In this document: positions 1 through 12,200 of the stretch, piece by piece
Layout of the letters: every line of letters starts with the position of its first letter
How positions within the stretch are numbered: the stretch's first letter is position 1
Assembly (NCBI RefSeq): GCF_030848805.1
Contig: NC_092358.1
Span: 372,001-436,000, forward strand
DNA: 64,000 nt
Origin: Temnothorax longispinosus
Lineage: Eukaryota > Arthropoda > Insecta > Hymenoptera > Formicidae
Direction of reading: 5' to 3'
The notes under the pieces: model-generated
The model's input: only the letters and a program-made list of their open reading frames with translations
Databases searched by the model: none
Told to the model about the DNA's origin: nothing
Translations under genes and position numbers: made by a program

Positions 1-90
1 GCGATATACACGTCGCGTTCGGCGATCGCGAGGAGTTACGCTTCTCTCCCTGCTGTCCTTCGTTACGTCCGCGTGACGATCGCGAGAGTG

Positions 91-1119
91 ATGGGGAAGA
101 CGAGGACGGGCAAGGCCGCCGTCGCGTGCACGGCGGTAGCGTTCGTTCTGGTGGTGATCGCGTTCACCACACCCAACTGGCTGGAGACCGACGGGAAACT
201 GGATAATCCGCAATTCGTCAAGATCGGTAAGATTGTACGCGACTGGACGCGCCGCACGTCGACCTGTCTTTATAAATAATCTACATAAAAAGATATTTAG
301 ATATTTGACGCAGATACAAGAGAATTGTCAATTTTCTCTATCATAAGACGTTCATAGAATATGTATGCGTTACGCATAATAGGCTTGATCTCCAGGAAAT
401 TATTTTATCTGGTCCTTTTCTTATCGCAGAATTTGTTTTCTAAGGTGTTCTTGTGGAATGGTGATTGTATCGGAAGAGCTACGTTTCTCTCGAAACTGCT
501 CCTTTCCATCATGTCCGATTAATAATTGATCCTCTTCTGACAATGCGATATTAGAAGCACGAGACATCTGGCTGGCAGCGACAGAGCGATTGACAAACGA
601 CGTTGTATCTTTGCAGGTCTCTGGCAGGTGTGTTTCCAAGGGTTCCAGGATCCGCGTCATCTCTACGACACCAGATTCTACGGCTGTTGGTGGGTGTTCG
701 AGGAGGAGTATTACATCATACACGACATACTACTGCCCGAGTTCTTCGTCGCCACGCAGTTCTTCTTCACGCTGTGCCTGACCCTGTTGCTGATAGGCAC
801 CTTCCTGACCATTCTGTACACCTGTTGCTCGCGTCATCACGACAAGTATCAGCTGCTCCTGTGGGTGACCGGCGGCAATTTGACTTTGGGAGGAGTGTGC
901 GGCGTTATATCGGTGATTATATTCGGCGCCAGGGGCGACGGACGGGATTGGATGCCGAATTGGGAGCACAACGATATCAGCTGGTCCTTCGCCTTGGCCG
1001 TCGTGGGCAGCGTTACCCTGATAGCCGCCGGTATCCTGTTCCTGATCGAAGGGCGCAGGCACAGGAAGAAGCAGGAACGAATATTGAACGAGGAACAGAA
1101 AACGCATACGACCATTTAG
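91..1119 (+). CDS. claudin/PMP22-like four-pass membrane protein A
   Basis: Two exons, 91-226 and 617-1119, give 212 residues. The ATG at 91 is the first in frame, and the GT at 227 and AG at 615-616 keep phase. Four hydrophobic segments are visible: about residues 9-28, one after the LLPEFF stretch, one in the glycine-rich GGVCGVISVIIFG region, and one near the C-terminus (SFALAVVGSVTLIAAGIL). The first extracellular loop carries the claudin-type signature: W30, then GLW..C at 46-51, then a second Cys at 69. The family builds septate-junction or other cell-contact strands in insects. The tail is short, charged and basic (RRHRKKQER). It is the first of three related tandem genes, and the intron lies just before the LW of the signature. 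Membership of the broad claudin superfamily is fairly sure. Orthology to sinuous, megatrachea or kune-kune cannot be decided from the sequence. Upstream 5'UTR exons would lie left of the window. Confidence 0.9.
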
Positions 1120-2065
1120 CACATTTTTACATCGTAATTCCAACGCGCGGACAATCGAATGCTCGCGAAAGCGCAAATTTTATTCATTGAAACGCGTGTC
1201 GCGGACGAATCTTTGAAGACTAATAATTTTATATTGTTACACATCTACTCATCGTAACATTATTACATAGGATCTGTCGATAATTATCTAAGACATATGA
1301 ATATTTTCAATAGACTATGCATGGAGCCATTCTACGATTATTCTTACGTTGACAAAAGTTTATACAAAATATCTACTTTGAAAAGAAACGCACGACTAGA
1401 TTTTATACGTCGTAAGTGTCTATTAAATGTGTCTACGTGGCGCACATATCTGAGAAACAATCCGTCCATTTATCTGTATTGTTTTTGAAAGCGTTCGTAG
1501 GGACTAATTTTATGTATGTACATAAGTTCTATATAGATATATGTCAATGTTGCGCGAGAAATGAATCTCCTACTTGTATACCGCATATACGGACGATATA
1601 ATAAAATAATTTTTCCTAATAGCCGACGTGTCGTCACTCGCGGATATGCAGATTGCACGTAGCGATCGTCGGACGTGAATTAAATCAATTAAGCGTATAC
1701 CTCCGTGCGCGCGGTGACCCACTTTGTTCTCGCAAATCCATCGTAAATTACGAGACGGCGGCGGGTCTCTGGGTCTCTTTAGCGTGCACGCGATACCGCG
1801 AAGGAAAGTGTCCGTCGTACGTTTGACCTAATTTAGATTCTATTCTAATCGACCGCGCGCTGAAAGAATCCTCCGCAGTTATGTCATCCGGTGAACCGCG
1901 AATGCGTCATCGCGCGTCGAGATCTTCAGATCTCTTCGAGGTGACGCGTCCGCGTCTTACGGGACCCCATTCAGCGATGACTCGTGTCGAGTCGCGCAAC
2001 GGCATCATTTTCGTGATTCAGTCACAGGATGTACATCTTACATTTCTACGAATACCGTTTACATT

Positions 2066-2348
2066 TTTTTTTTTTTTTTAAAGAAAAGAGAATATAAATG
2101 AAAATGGTAAATAAGTTTCGTAAGGGGAGCGGAAGTCACGTATCGAAGGAAAAGAAAGCGTTTCTCTTCATCGAGGAATGATTTAGACCGTTTTAGACCA
2201 TTTTTCTGTAACTAGTTTTTTTTTTTTTTTTTTTTTTTTTATAAGAGAAAAGAGAATATAAATGAAAATGGTAAATAAGTTTCGTAAAGGGGAGCGGAAG
2301 TCACGTATCGAAGGAAAAGAAAGCGTTTTAAACCATTTTTCTGTAACT
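2066..2348. repeat. tandem duplication of a ~145-bp poly-T-led unit
   Basis: A unit beginning with a poly-T run and continuing AAAGAGAATATAAATG, then GGTAAATAAGTTTCG, then GGGGAGCGGAAGTCACG, occurs at about 2066-2212 and again at about 2218-2348. The copies are nearly identical. Both end with CATTTTTCTGTAACT. Near-identity of the copies suggests a recent duplication. Poly-T length differs between them. Confidence 0.85.
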
Positions 2349-3050
2349 CTCGTTGGATATTTCGGAATGAAGACTATCGCGTTTAAAAATTTGTACGCGT
2401 GTGTCTTTCTGATTCTTCAATCGCTTCTCGTTGTTACATTAATGTAAAATTATAAATTGAACTTGCTACATTATTTCGAGACACACGAGCCTGATTCTTT
2501 TTCGATTTTTCGTAATTTATAAATTGAATATTGCTCTGAATTCTCCGCGATGCAATTTATGGATCGGCTGAGGCGAGCTTATATTGTTAAAAAGAAAAAC
2601 GCATTTTTCCGCGGTTCGCTTACGTCCTACAGGATCGCAAGGTCGGAATGCGATCGTAAGGAGAGAAACGATACGCATAAATAAGATGTAATGCGCTATG
2701 ACACATGCACCTTGACGGTTGCAGGGGCGACGAGAGAGGCAGCGGGGTTATCGCGATTCCAGAGTCTCGAAAAATTTGTTTCCTCAGAGAAATGATCGTT
2801 TCCTTTTGCCACGTGCGTCGGACAAGTATTAAATGTCGATTTATTGATCGATCTCCTTATTGGCTTACTTTATATCGTAACATTTATTAAAAATAGGCGT
2901 ACTTTTTTCTCTTTCCCATTAAAATCTAAGCTCTTCCTACGGACGATCCTGCGTAGATTCGTTACGTTTAACGCCCCGCTCGTGGTGCTGGTGGTGGAAG
3001 TGGTGGGACATCGTGGGATACTCGCGCGTGGCTCGAGGTGAGACGCGGGT

Positions 3051-3068
3051 CAGGTTAGGTTAAGTTAG
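3051..3068 (+). promoter_or_regulatory. GGTTAGGTTA-type motif upstream of claudin-like B
   Basis: The run CAGGTTAGGTTAAGTTAG lies about 200 bases before the start codon of claudin-like B. A related TTTAGGTTAGTTGG reads on the minus strand near 48080, about 150 bases upstream of the SDR gene start, and GTTAGGTTAG occurs near 21025. Placement near gene starts suggests a promoter-associated element, but no function is shown by the sequence. It also resembles the insect telomere repeat TTAGG, so coincidence or telomere-like filler is possible. Confidence 0.35.
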
Positions 3069-3262
3069 AACTCGGCCGTTCGCTCCGCCAATAACGCGGG
3101 TAGCTTGGGTGTGGTTATTAGTGCCGTGGGACCGTCACCGTCCAGGTAGTGATTGTGTTTCATGAGATATTGTAGTTTACGTTGCGCACCCAGGCGGCCG
3201 GACGACTGGTGTCTCGTCTGACTTTCGCGTTAAACGTCACGGGAGCCACGCGGAGCGGCGAC

Positions 3263-4155
3263 ATGAAGAAGAGGAGCCTGTCCGGCAACGTCGGCGTCGG
3301 CGTGTTCCTGGTGGGATTCGTCTGCGTGTGCGTCGCGTTCGGCACGCCCTCCTGGTTGGTCAGCGACCCGCGGATCGTCGGGGCGCAGCTCGACCGTCTC
3401 GGCCTGTGGCGGCACTGCTTCAGGTCGCTGCCCAATCCCCAGGAGTCCGACGCGCCCAGGCGATTCTTCGTCGGCTGCAGATGGGTCTACGACCCGTTCA
3501 CCGCGGGCTACTCCGAGATCCGTGGCTTCCTCTTGCCCCGTAAGTGTGGCCACGTAACAACGAGACGAGGAAAACTATATGTCCTTAACGTAAAGCTGCA
3601 AATCTGTAATTTTTCCTCCGGATGTTTAAAAAGAGAGATTTGCTACTATGAGGAAATAATAAAGTGCCTTGGACTGTCGTTGAATTGAAACCCGTTGGCA
3701 GCGTGATGATAATAAACTCTAACAAGAACCTTCAACGTGCGTTTAACATGATGTCTCTTGTTGCAGCATTTATGATAGCCACGCAAGTGTTCTTCACGCT
3801 ATGCTTCCTGCTGGGTTTGATATCGTTCTTTCTGATACTGCTCTTCACTCTGTGCTGGGACCCAGAGCGCAAGAGATATATCGAGCTGATAACTGCCATC
3901 GGTTACTTGCTGCTGGCCAGCGGTCTCAGCGGTGGTCTGGCGGTCATCATATTCGCCTGCCTTGGTAACGCGGACGGTTGGATGCCTGGACACGCGAATA
4001 ATTATCTAGGATGGTCCTTCGCCCTAGGTGTCATAGGCAGCGTATTGACACTGATCGCGAGCGGCTTACTGCTGGTGGAGGCAACCGTGCAACGAAAGAA
4101 ACGGGACTACTTGAAAGAATCTCAAACGCGCTTTCAACTCGAATCTCGTGCTTAG
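3263..4155 (+). CDS. claudin/PMP22-like four-pass membrane protein B
   Basis: Exons 3263-3539 and 3767-4155 join in phase to give 221 residues. TM1 is at about 9-27, followed by PSW (W31), GLWRHCF (47-53) and a later CRWVY cysteine in the first loop, which is the claudin-type W-LW-C-C pattern. TM2 is around FMIATQVFFTLCFLLGL, TM3 around YLLLASGLSGGLAVIIF, and TM4 around FALGVIGSVLTLIASGLLL. The second exon parallels gene A closely in its SGGLAVIIF and DGWMPGH..NYLGWSFALGVIGS stretches (compare GGVCGVISVIIFG and DWMPNWEHNDISWSFALAVVGS), so the two are clear paralogs. The intron position differs from that of gene A, falling after the LLP at the end of loop 1. The tail is short and charged. A polyadenylation-type AATAAA lies at 4947-4952. 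Confidence 0.9.
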
Positions 4156-5451
4156 AACCGAGAACCCTTCACAGGAATTGCGCACAAGCGTCTATACTCA
4201 AAAGTCTGTAGTATCATTCCGTCCATGAGGTGCAACACGTCTTATCGTAGAATTTTTCTCTTTCTGTAGAATGTACAAAAGAAAAAACAAACAAACAGAT
4301 CTGCAATAATTTAAGTTTAGAAAATACGTAAGTTTAATATTTTTGTACGATATTTTATATCTCTCTTTATATAACATTACGTATATGGGATCGTAGTATT
4401 GTACGATAATATTATTGTTAACGATATATATGTATGCGACGACATATACGCGTCTTAAAACACTTGTGGAAAAATTCGCAAATTAGATAATATGAAAAAG
4501 ACACACGATTCTTTTCTCGACCAATCGTGGACCGCGATGAGGAGAGTCGTCTATTATAGTTACGTGAATAATTGCGCAGGCACTTTAATTGCGCTCGGAT
4601 GCGACGCCGTTTGTTGAATCTTATCCTATACTCTTTCAACAAATATTTTATTATAATTTACAGCTTTGACTTGTTGGACTTTGTAGTAGAGACGTAGTGG
4701 TCATCTTTATGATTTACGTGGCTTTTTCATGAATTTTTTTAAGTGTTTTGAGACGCGAGTTATTGAAACATCTTGTATATTGTATCTATATATCTACATA
4801 TATATATTATATTATTAAGTTTTACGCACGAGATTTACGATAATCGCACAACGCAGCTACGAATTTTCCAACGACATGTCTGAGGAAATCCGAACAAGAG
4901 ATTAATCGGACATTAGGAAAAAATTTTCTAACTCTGTCCGTTACCAAATAAACTTCTAATACGAGAAACTGTGTTTTCTACATCCTCAATCTCACTTAAG
5001 TTTAGAATTCAAATAAATTGCATCTCTCGACAGATAAAATTGTAAATTTAAACCATAATGTGCGCCCACTAATAGAAGACAGGCTGAAAAGTCCTGAATC
5101 ATTTTTCTTGGATTCTTAACGAAGGAGGTATTATTAATTAAGTCCCCCCCAATCAGTGTTCTTTGTATATTCATGATCTACGCATCTACAAATAAAAGAA
5201 ATACGTAAGAATGCACACATGGAGGATGGTCTACATTATCAATAGACGGCAAAGCTCCGTCTGTTGATAAAGTACGTCTTTCCGTTGGTAGAATTGATAG
5301 CGATGCGGTGTGGGACGGGGACCATTGGGTGTGTTGGGTGTGGCGAAAGGTCTCGACAGAGAGCTTGGGTGACGAACGAAAACATTAAATCGTAAACGAA
5401 CGAATTAAACAAGTCGGTCGGTTTCGTGTTTGGCCTTTTCAAAAGGTCATC
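4156..5451. other. intergenic between claudin-like genes B and C
   Basis: AT-rich DNA with the probable 3'UTR of gene B (AATAAA at 4947-4952). A stretch near 5085-5150 (AGGCTGAAAAGTCCTG...) has the look of a degraded mariner-type fragment, but I cannot show a transposase reading frame. I see no gene. Confidence 0.5.
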
Positions 5452-6415
5452 ATGACGGTGGACAAGCAAGATTATCACAGGGCGTCCAGTGAGTAACTGA
5501 TTAGGTCGATCAGCTAAGAGTTTACCCGGAGTAACCTGTACTAACGCGTTCTTCATTTTTTATTGATACAGACGCGGTCGTTTTCGGCGGAGGGCTCACG
5601 TTCGCGGCGCTTTTTCTCCTAATGATGGCATTCATAAGGTAAACGAATTTATTTCCGTGCAACACTGCTACGAGCAACGACCTCAACATTAAATTTGGAG
5701 CGTGTGAAAGTAATGTTACTGATCCTCCGTAATAATTTCCAGTCCGTATTGGATAGAATCGTATCAGGAAACGTTCAGCAACTTCAAGCACATGGGACTC
5801 TGGGAATATTGCTTCGAGCAGTTCCGCTATCCCTACTATCAGTTTGACAAGCAGTTCGACGGCTGCCATCATATATTTTCGCAAGAATATTATGTCATAA
5901 GAGAGTGGCTGCTGCCGGTGTGGCTCATGGTAGTACAGGCATTCGTCACGCTGGCCATGTTGCTCTCCGTCTTTGCATTTGGCGTCATCTCCTTGATCTG
6001 GATACGTTGGCCATTGAGATTCGTCCTGCATTACGAGTGGATCCTGTCGTCCGTCGCATTCGTATGCGACGCAGTAGCCGGTAAGTGTAAGAATTAAAGT
6101 TTAAAGCGGACGATGCCAAATGGTCTTTAACCCGGATGCTCTTTGATTTCAGGCGCGCTTCTCTTCCTGGCAGTCTCCATATTCGGCGGACAGTGTTGGC
6201 GCCGGGACTGGTTAATGTATCCGAATTTCAATCATTTGTCGTGGTCGTACGCTCTCGCGGTCATATCGTTCATGATCCACACGTTCGCCGCGTTCTTTCT
6301 TTATCTGGACGCACGGACTGGTTACAGATTGCGCAAAGAATCTCGCAACTTGGTGATGCAAATGCAACCGAATCCACAGTCTCATCACGGGCCGCCGCGA
6401 AGCGGATACGTATAA
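5452..6415 (+). CDS. claudin/PMP22-like four-pass membrane protein C
   Basis: Four exons, 5452-5488, 5572-5638, 5743-6080 and 6153-6415, keep phase at every junction and give 234 residues. TM1 is at about 14-34, followed by PYW (W38), GLWEYCF (53-59) and a downstream GCHHIF cysteine, again the claudin-type loop. TM2 is in the LPVWLMVVQAFVTLAMLL region, TM3 in the AFVCDAVAGALLFLAVSIF region and TM4 in YALAVISFMIHTFAAFFLY. The C-terminus is proline- and histidine-rich and ends GYV, which resembles a PDZ-binding tail. It is a third, more diverged paralog of A and B, on the same strand, with more introns. It probably acts at the plasma membrane or at cell junctions. The precise role is unknown. 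Confidence 0.9.
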
Positions 6416-7144
6416 TGTAATATCAAATCTCGGGTGCTTTTGATGAAAAATTTAATCTCAGCGCAAAGCTCTCATCGTTATTTTTAATGAACGAAAGATA
6501 GATCTGTCTCTTAAGAGTCTGTACACTGCCTGTGTACGATTTTAATCCGTCCATTTATATTTGTTCATTAAAAATAGTAGTAAGAACTTTATATATATAT
6601 ATATATGCTCTTACCGTTATTTTTAATGAATAGCTCCGTGTGAGAGCGGTCGACCGTAGTCGGCAGGTTCCGGATTCAACCCCGACCCTCATTCCATATA
6701 TGCCTCAGTTTTAAGAAGCATACATTAAGAGAGTTTGATTAGAGAGTTGAAGGTTACAAGTGTGAAAGAGTATGACACAAGAATAATAACTCGTTTGAAA
6801 TGGAAATCCATTAACATTTATATTATTTAATTTAATCATTTAAGAAGGTTAAACGTGTGTTTAAGATTGTCGCCCTCTCTCTAATTACAACGATTACTTA
6901 CATTCGATTTTCTCGAAGCTAATTTTGCTTATGCGTGAATAATCTCCGTCCATTGTTTTACTCACGCATGCACATGATTTTTTTTATATCACGATTTTTA
7001 TATATATATTTTATAAATATTATATAATGTGTATAATAGGATTACATCATTTGACTTACAAATATACATATAGGAAATTAATGAACGAAGAAATATTCAT
7101 TTTCGTGAACAAAAAAGACAATTACTGCAGAAATGTTTACTTAC
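6416..7144. other. intergenic between claudin-like C and the last visible pseudouridine kinase exon
   Basis: It contains three copies of a GTTATTTTTAATGAA-type unit: direct near 6477-6492, inverted near 6562-6576 and direct near 6615-6630. It also has a short TA repeat and a tRNA-like SINE head (listed separately). The rest is AT-rich. I looked on the minus strand for the missing C-terminal PfkB exons (a GAGD motif) and did not find them. Confidence 0.55.
6629..6692 (+). repeat. tRNA-derived SINE-like head (A-box/B-box)
   Basis: TAGCTCCGTGTGAGAGCGG matches a pol III A-box tRNA pattern. About 25 bases later GGTTCCGGATTCAACCCC resembles a T-arm/B-box, with an extra two bases. The full cloverleaf cannot be drawn, so this is not a tRNA gene. 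It looks like the tRNA-related end of an old SINE. The preceding GTTATTTTTAATGAA unit recurs upstream. Confidence 0.45.
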
Positions 7145-9199
7145 CCGGAACGTTCGCTTGCGACGCAACGTCGAGCACGCAGCGCATGGTGTCCAACTCG
7201 AGATCTGCGTCGAGAACGATGAGACTTGCTTCTTCGAGATACGATTGATATTCCTTTATCAACTTCGGAGCGATCGCGGTGAGGGATTCTATTTCGCTGA
7301 TGCAGAAGTGGCATTCGCCGTTAACGTCCAATACCACGGTCACCCTGTAATATTAACAGTATATAATCAGTTCAATACGAACGGATTTGCTAATATTCGG
7401 ATATCCGGACAATCAATTCGTCAAGTTACTCAAATTCGAATATTCGAATTATTCGGACAATTCAAATCTTATTGTTAGTATCTGAAGAGACAGAAAAACA
7501 ATATATTGGAATTCGAATTATCCTTTCCACTATAGAGAATAAAACAGCAAACTAATTGCTAATTAGATAATTAGACCGTGTTTAGCTATTTCTGTTTATT
7601 CCCAGGTTCCCTTAACTGAAAGCGTTCCACACAGCCAAAAATATCGTTATCATTATCCATAAGAAGCTGTCTATTATTTAAGCATATCATTATTTATATG
7701 TTCATAGATTCGGGTAATTAGATGATAATTTGAGATAATTTGAATATTACACTGTCCGAATATTTGTAGCCTTGTTAGATATTTTTCGTCGGGACTATTG
7801 GGCAAGTTTCTTGGAATATTCGTCAACGAAGCGGCAAGTTTCGCGACTCGTACCTCGCGGTGTTCACGTCCGACATGCGTTTCACCGTCTCGCTTCCGGC
7901 TCCTAGGCTCTCGAGAATGATCTTTCCATCCTCGTCGTCGCCGACGACGGATATCAGACGCGTGTTCTTCAAGCCGAGCTTGAGCAACGCGTCGGCGACG
8001 TTCCGACCAACCCCGCCGCAGCTGCGTCTGCTTCGCCCGGTGTGCGTTCTACCGTCATTCTGGAAATGAATCATTCCCTTCAGGATCATTTGGAATTTAC
8101 ATTCGAAATCCGCTGGTCGCGATTAAACGATTTTTTCACGCGGCGAAGAAGAAGAGGGACAAAAATAAAAGCGATACATAAATTAGAACCATAAAAGTCC
8201 TCTTGAAGAGGACGCATTGTAGAAAGAGCGAATCTAGCAAAAAGCCTAGCCCTCAGCTATACCCTAAGGGGTGCTTACTTTCCGCACCCGCTTTTCCCAT
8301 TTGTAGATTCAATAACACGTCGGCGTTCGCTCCAGGGTACAGCCGAGAGCGGATACTTAAGAGAAACACGTCAAGACCCACCCCCCCGTGATATTCAAGT
8401 CGGTATATAGCGTTTACCTCTTCCGTCCTCCTCACCCCATCCCTATATCTTTGATACACGGTATAGCCGGTGCCTACGTATCTCCATTCTATACTCTCTC
8501 TCTTTCCCTCTCTCCGTCTTTCGCACTTGTACCACATCCGGTGGTAACATACGGCTGGACATTTTTATCTCTCCACCTCTTTCCTTCCACCTCAGCTCTA
8601 TTTCTACGTGTTCAGCGCTGTGCTTGGGGCTGCGCGCACCCTCTCACGAACGAGATCTTATCGGTCAGACCTATTTATCGCGACGACACGGTACTCCATT
8701 TCGATTTCACAAATAAGACCAATCCTATCTACCCTTCTGTGACATGAAATAGTGATATTGGAATACGAGTTTATCCCCCTGGTGACGACGCTTGACCGGC
8801 GGTCGCTGGTGGATCGAAGCGGAGCCCACTTCGCCCACTTCCAATAGTCCGCCCTTGCCTTTACTCCCTTCGCGTGTCTTCCCTCTATCTATCAGTCTGT
8901 CTTGCGAGCGGCGGCGACGACGACGGTGGCAGAGCCTCCTCGATCCTCGAGCCAGTCCGGTTGCCTATTCTCGGGCGCTGTTCACGGTGACCACCCCCGC
9001 CATCCACGTACCCCCAGGTGCCGCGTGTTCTCCGTCACCGACAGGCTAGACAGAGAGAAAGAGGGAGAGACGAGAAGGAGAGACCGCAAGAGATAGACAA
9101 GATAGATAGGTAAAGCAAGCCGCGCGTGTCCGCCTGGAACGTCATCCCATGCGTCGGACGCGCGGGGCGAGAAGCGTCGGGCGTTGTGGCCGCGGCGTC

Positions 9200-9233
<34 letters not shown>

Positions 9234-12200
9234 TCGGTCGCGCGCACGAGCTCTCGACTCTGCGTGATCCGTGGCAGTGAGAGGCAGCGCGTCGCGTCGC
9301 GTCGCGCCGCTCCACAAAGCGTTGTACGAACGACATGCGCTACGGCTGGCGACGGCCTTGTCAAGTGTCGACTGTGACCAGGAGGACGGGGACGAGGCTG
9401 AGGCCGAGGCCGAGGACGAGAGCGAGGACGTCGACGGCGTCGAGAGCCAGGACCACGGGAACGCCGGTGACGAGAAAGCCGAGGACGAAGTGCTGGTGAA
9501 GAGATATCCACAAGAGCACGAGAGAGACGCATGACGAGGAAACGCGGGCGACTGGCATGAACGACGACGACGTGGACGACGTTGCCGAGGAGGACTCTCG
9601 CGGCGATGCCCGTGAAGGAAGCACCACGACGACGACGAAGACGACGACGACGATCGCGTTCCTCGTGCACCCCCCGACCGTCCTACGGTCGGCCCGACTG
9701 ACGACACCCGGCTGCAGCGATTCCGCAGCGGTCCCGGCGAGCGAGATCGCGCCTCCGCAATCCGCGTGCACGTAGACTCTGCCGATCGGCGTCGCGAGAT
9801 TTGCGTCGTAGAAGAACGCGCGATTACCGAGGCGATCCACCGAGGAAGATCTTTCGAGCGTTTCGCTGTCTGTGCGAAAGTAGTCGGGAACGAAGAGAAG
9901 TCGGATCTCTCTGTTGAACGGGATTGCTCTCCTCGAAAGAAAGGACTCTCTTTTTTTTTCTTCCCGAGGATCTTCCCTGAAGAAAAGGATTCTTCCTCAA
10001 GGACGAGATTACGAGGACCGAGATCTTGCTTCGCAAGATAAAGAACGCTCCTTGACATCGTGTGTGCCTTTCGTCCGGAGGACGTCTTACGCAGAGGTAT
10101 CTAATGGATCGAATAAGCCGGGTCAGCGCGAACGGTGTCGTCCTTTCGCGAAACGGCAATCGTGTTCCTCCTCCTTCTTCTCCTTCCTCGTCGAAGAGAT
10201 CGTTCGCTATTGCATCAAAAGAAATCTGGTGGCATCGGAAGCGTGTCCAAGCATTCTGAGGGTGTCACGCGTCGCGTCCACGCCGACGTCCCGATCGGCC
10301 CGATCGTGCGGTCGGCGGAGCCCGTGAAACCGAGTTCGCGTGACGCGTAACGGCGTGCGGCATTCCTCCCCCTCCGCGCGTTGCATGCGGCGAAAATAGG
10401 ACGAAGCGTAACGAGTGACGATAAATTCCTTCGGGAAGGTCGGGAGGAAGATTGCATAACGCGACGTTCCCTCCCCTGCCATCCATTGCCACCTTTCAGC
10501 CCTCCTTTCCCCTTCTCTTGCACGCGCGAGCGCGCACGCCCGCTCGTCGTCTCCTCGTCGTCCTTTTTCTCCCTCTAGCTTTTCGCGCCTCTTCTTCGGG
10601 GGGATATGTCACCTCGTATCGATATCTAATTAAAGACATCAATTTTTTTTATCGCGCCTCCATCCTGCTGAGTAAGGCGTATGGGTTGCTTCGTCTCTCC
10701 TCGTTCCTCGTTCCGGCATCCGGCGTCGGGAAAGGATCGCACGCGGTGCATCGTCGCGCGACATCGATCCGCGCCTCTTCTCTCTCACTCTCTCTCTGTT
10801 TCTCTCTCCTTTTTTTCCCTCCGCGGGATTATGTAAAGCAGGCAGTACTGGACGCCGGCCAGGACATTGACTGTTCGTCTTCGTGACGCTGGAAATTGTT
10901 TCTCCGTTAGGACGAAAAGAGGTAACCGCGCTCTGTCAATGTCTCTCTCTCTCTTTCTCTCTTCTTCCCTTATCTTCTCCCATACACGTCCCTCGCTTGT
11001 GTCGTGTGTCGGTGTAGAGCGCGCGTTAACGCGCAGGGTTTAAACGATCGATGGGCCCTTACCGCTCTCTCACTCTCTTCCGTATTTTCATTACAATGCG
11101 CCACTCGCATATACTCGTGGCAGCGGTTTGCTGCCTGCCTCTGCTTGTCCGCATGCATGCATGCTTGCATGCAAAGCGAATGCCGATGCACGGAAACGGG
11201 AGCACGCTTTGGCGCATCGCCCTGACCGAACCGATGTCGCGGCGATGCATGTCCGTGTTCGCGACCCTGAAGATAATCTCGGGATGATCCGTGTGTACTC
11301 GTAGATAATTTTGGACATAATACGAAGCGATTTTCCGCTTCCTCCCCTTTGTACTTTGCTTCCTATTCCGTAAACTGTTTCTCCGGCATTTCACCCGTTT
11401 GTTCAGTCCTGCTTTTTCATAAATTGTATATATATGCCTTTTCGTCAGATAGGTTGTCTCTGCAGTTCTTCCACAATGATTCGCCGAGCCGGCGACGCTT
11501 CGTGCCGATACACTCACTCAGGCGCATATCCTCCCTCTATCTCGCACGATTTATCTCTGTCCCTCCTCGGAAAAGCTACATAGAGCTAAGCGGCGGAGGA
11601 TCGATAAATAGAATCGCCTATCGCACGCTACAACTGTCAGAAAGAAATACAATCCGCCGAGGCGCACGCTATGCCTCCTCCCGCTGTTGGCTTCGACTTG
11701 GAAACGCACGCACGTTGATTTCCGTTTAATTCTCGCGTCTCCCCCGCGTGTCCCTGTTAGATCGAGGCAGAACGGGCAAGAAAGGAGAACATTGAATTGT
11801 GCGGCATCCGGTGAAGAAGCGGATGATCCGAGATCGAAGGTCAAATCGAATTTCTGGATCCTAAAAAATTGTCAAAAGATCGGGTAGACAGATTCGAGGA
11901 TGTGTGTCTGTTAAAAATATGTCTCTCACACCTTTTTCATATATCTCATATATCTCTCTTTTTAGGAGGATCATTTATCGTTCCGGCTGCCGGAAAACCG
12001 AAGACCGCCATCGCGGTGCTCAACGGTGCACGACGACAGGTGTGCGTGACACGAGGGGAACAACCATGAACGTTACCACGAACGACCTTCCGGTCCGGCG
12101 ATGCAGCACGATGTGCCTCGCGTGACTCGCGCCGGTCACGAGTAAAGAGAATCCTCCCTCGCCACCACCTCTCTCGCGTGAGTACCGCGGCGGTGGCCAC

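Larger units (their letters stand above)
1120..3262. other. intergenic between claudin-like genes A and B
   Basis: I see no supported gene. The left part is the probable 3'UTR of claudin-like A, with AT-rich polyadenylation-type hexamers around 1600. It also holds the tandem duplication at 2066-2348 (listed separately) and, just before claudin-like B, a GGTTAG-type motif at about 3052-3067. Open frames here are short and low in complexity. Confidence 0.6.

Noticed and set aside
603..1190. + strand 195-codon frame overlapping claudin-like A
   Set aside because: It is an out-of-frame shadow of the real second exon and lacks hydrophobic segments.
5085..5174. Possible mariner fragment
   Set aside because: Only a faint resemblance over a short stretch. 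No terminal repeats or transposase motif were seen.
5522..6031. Minus-strand 169-codon frame
   Set aside because: It is antisense to exons of claudin-like gene C, which has clear family motifs and splice structure.
6629..6692. tRNA gene
   Set aside because: A-box- and B-box-like segments exist but a complete cloverleaf and acceptor stem cannot be formed; kept only as a SINE-like fragment.
8982..10058. Minus-strand open frame of 358 codons (and overlapping 211- and 159-codon frames)
   Set aside because: The product is Ser/Arg low-complexity and arises from CGA/TCG trinucleotide repeats in GC-rich DNA. There are no family motifs, and several frames are open at once.
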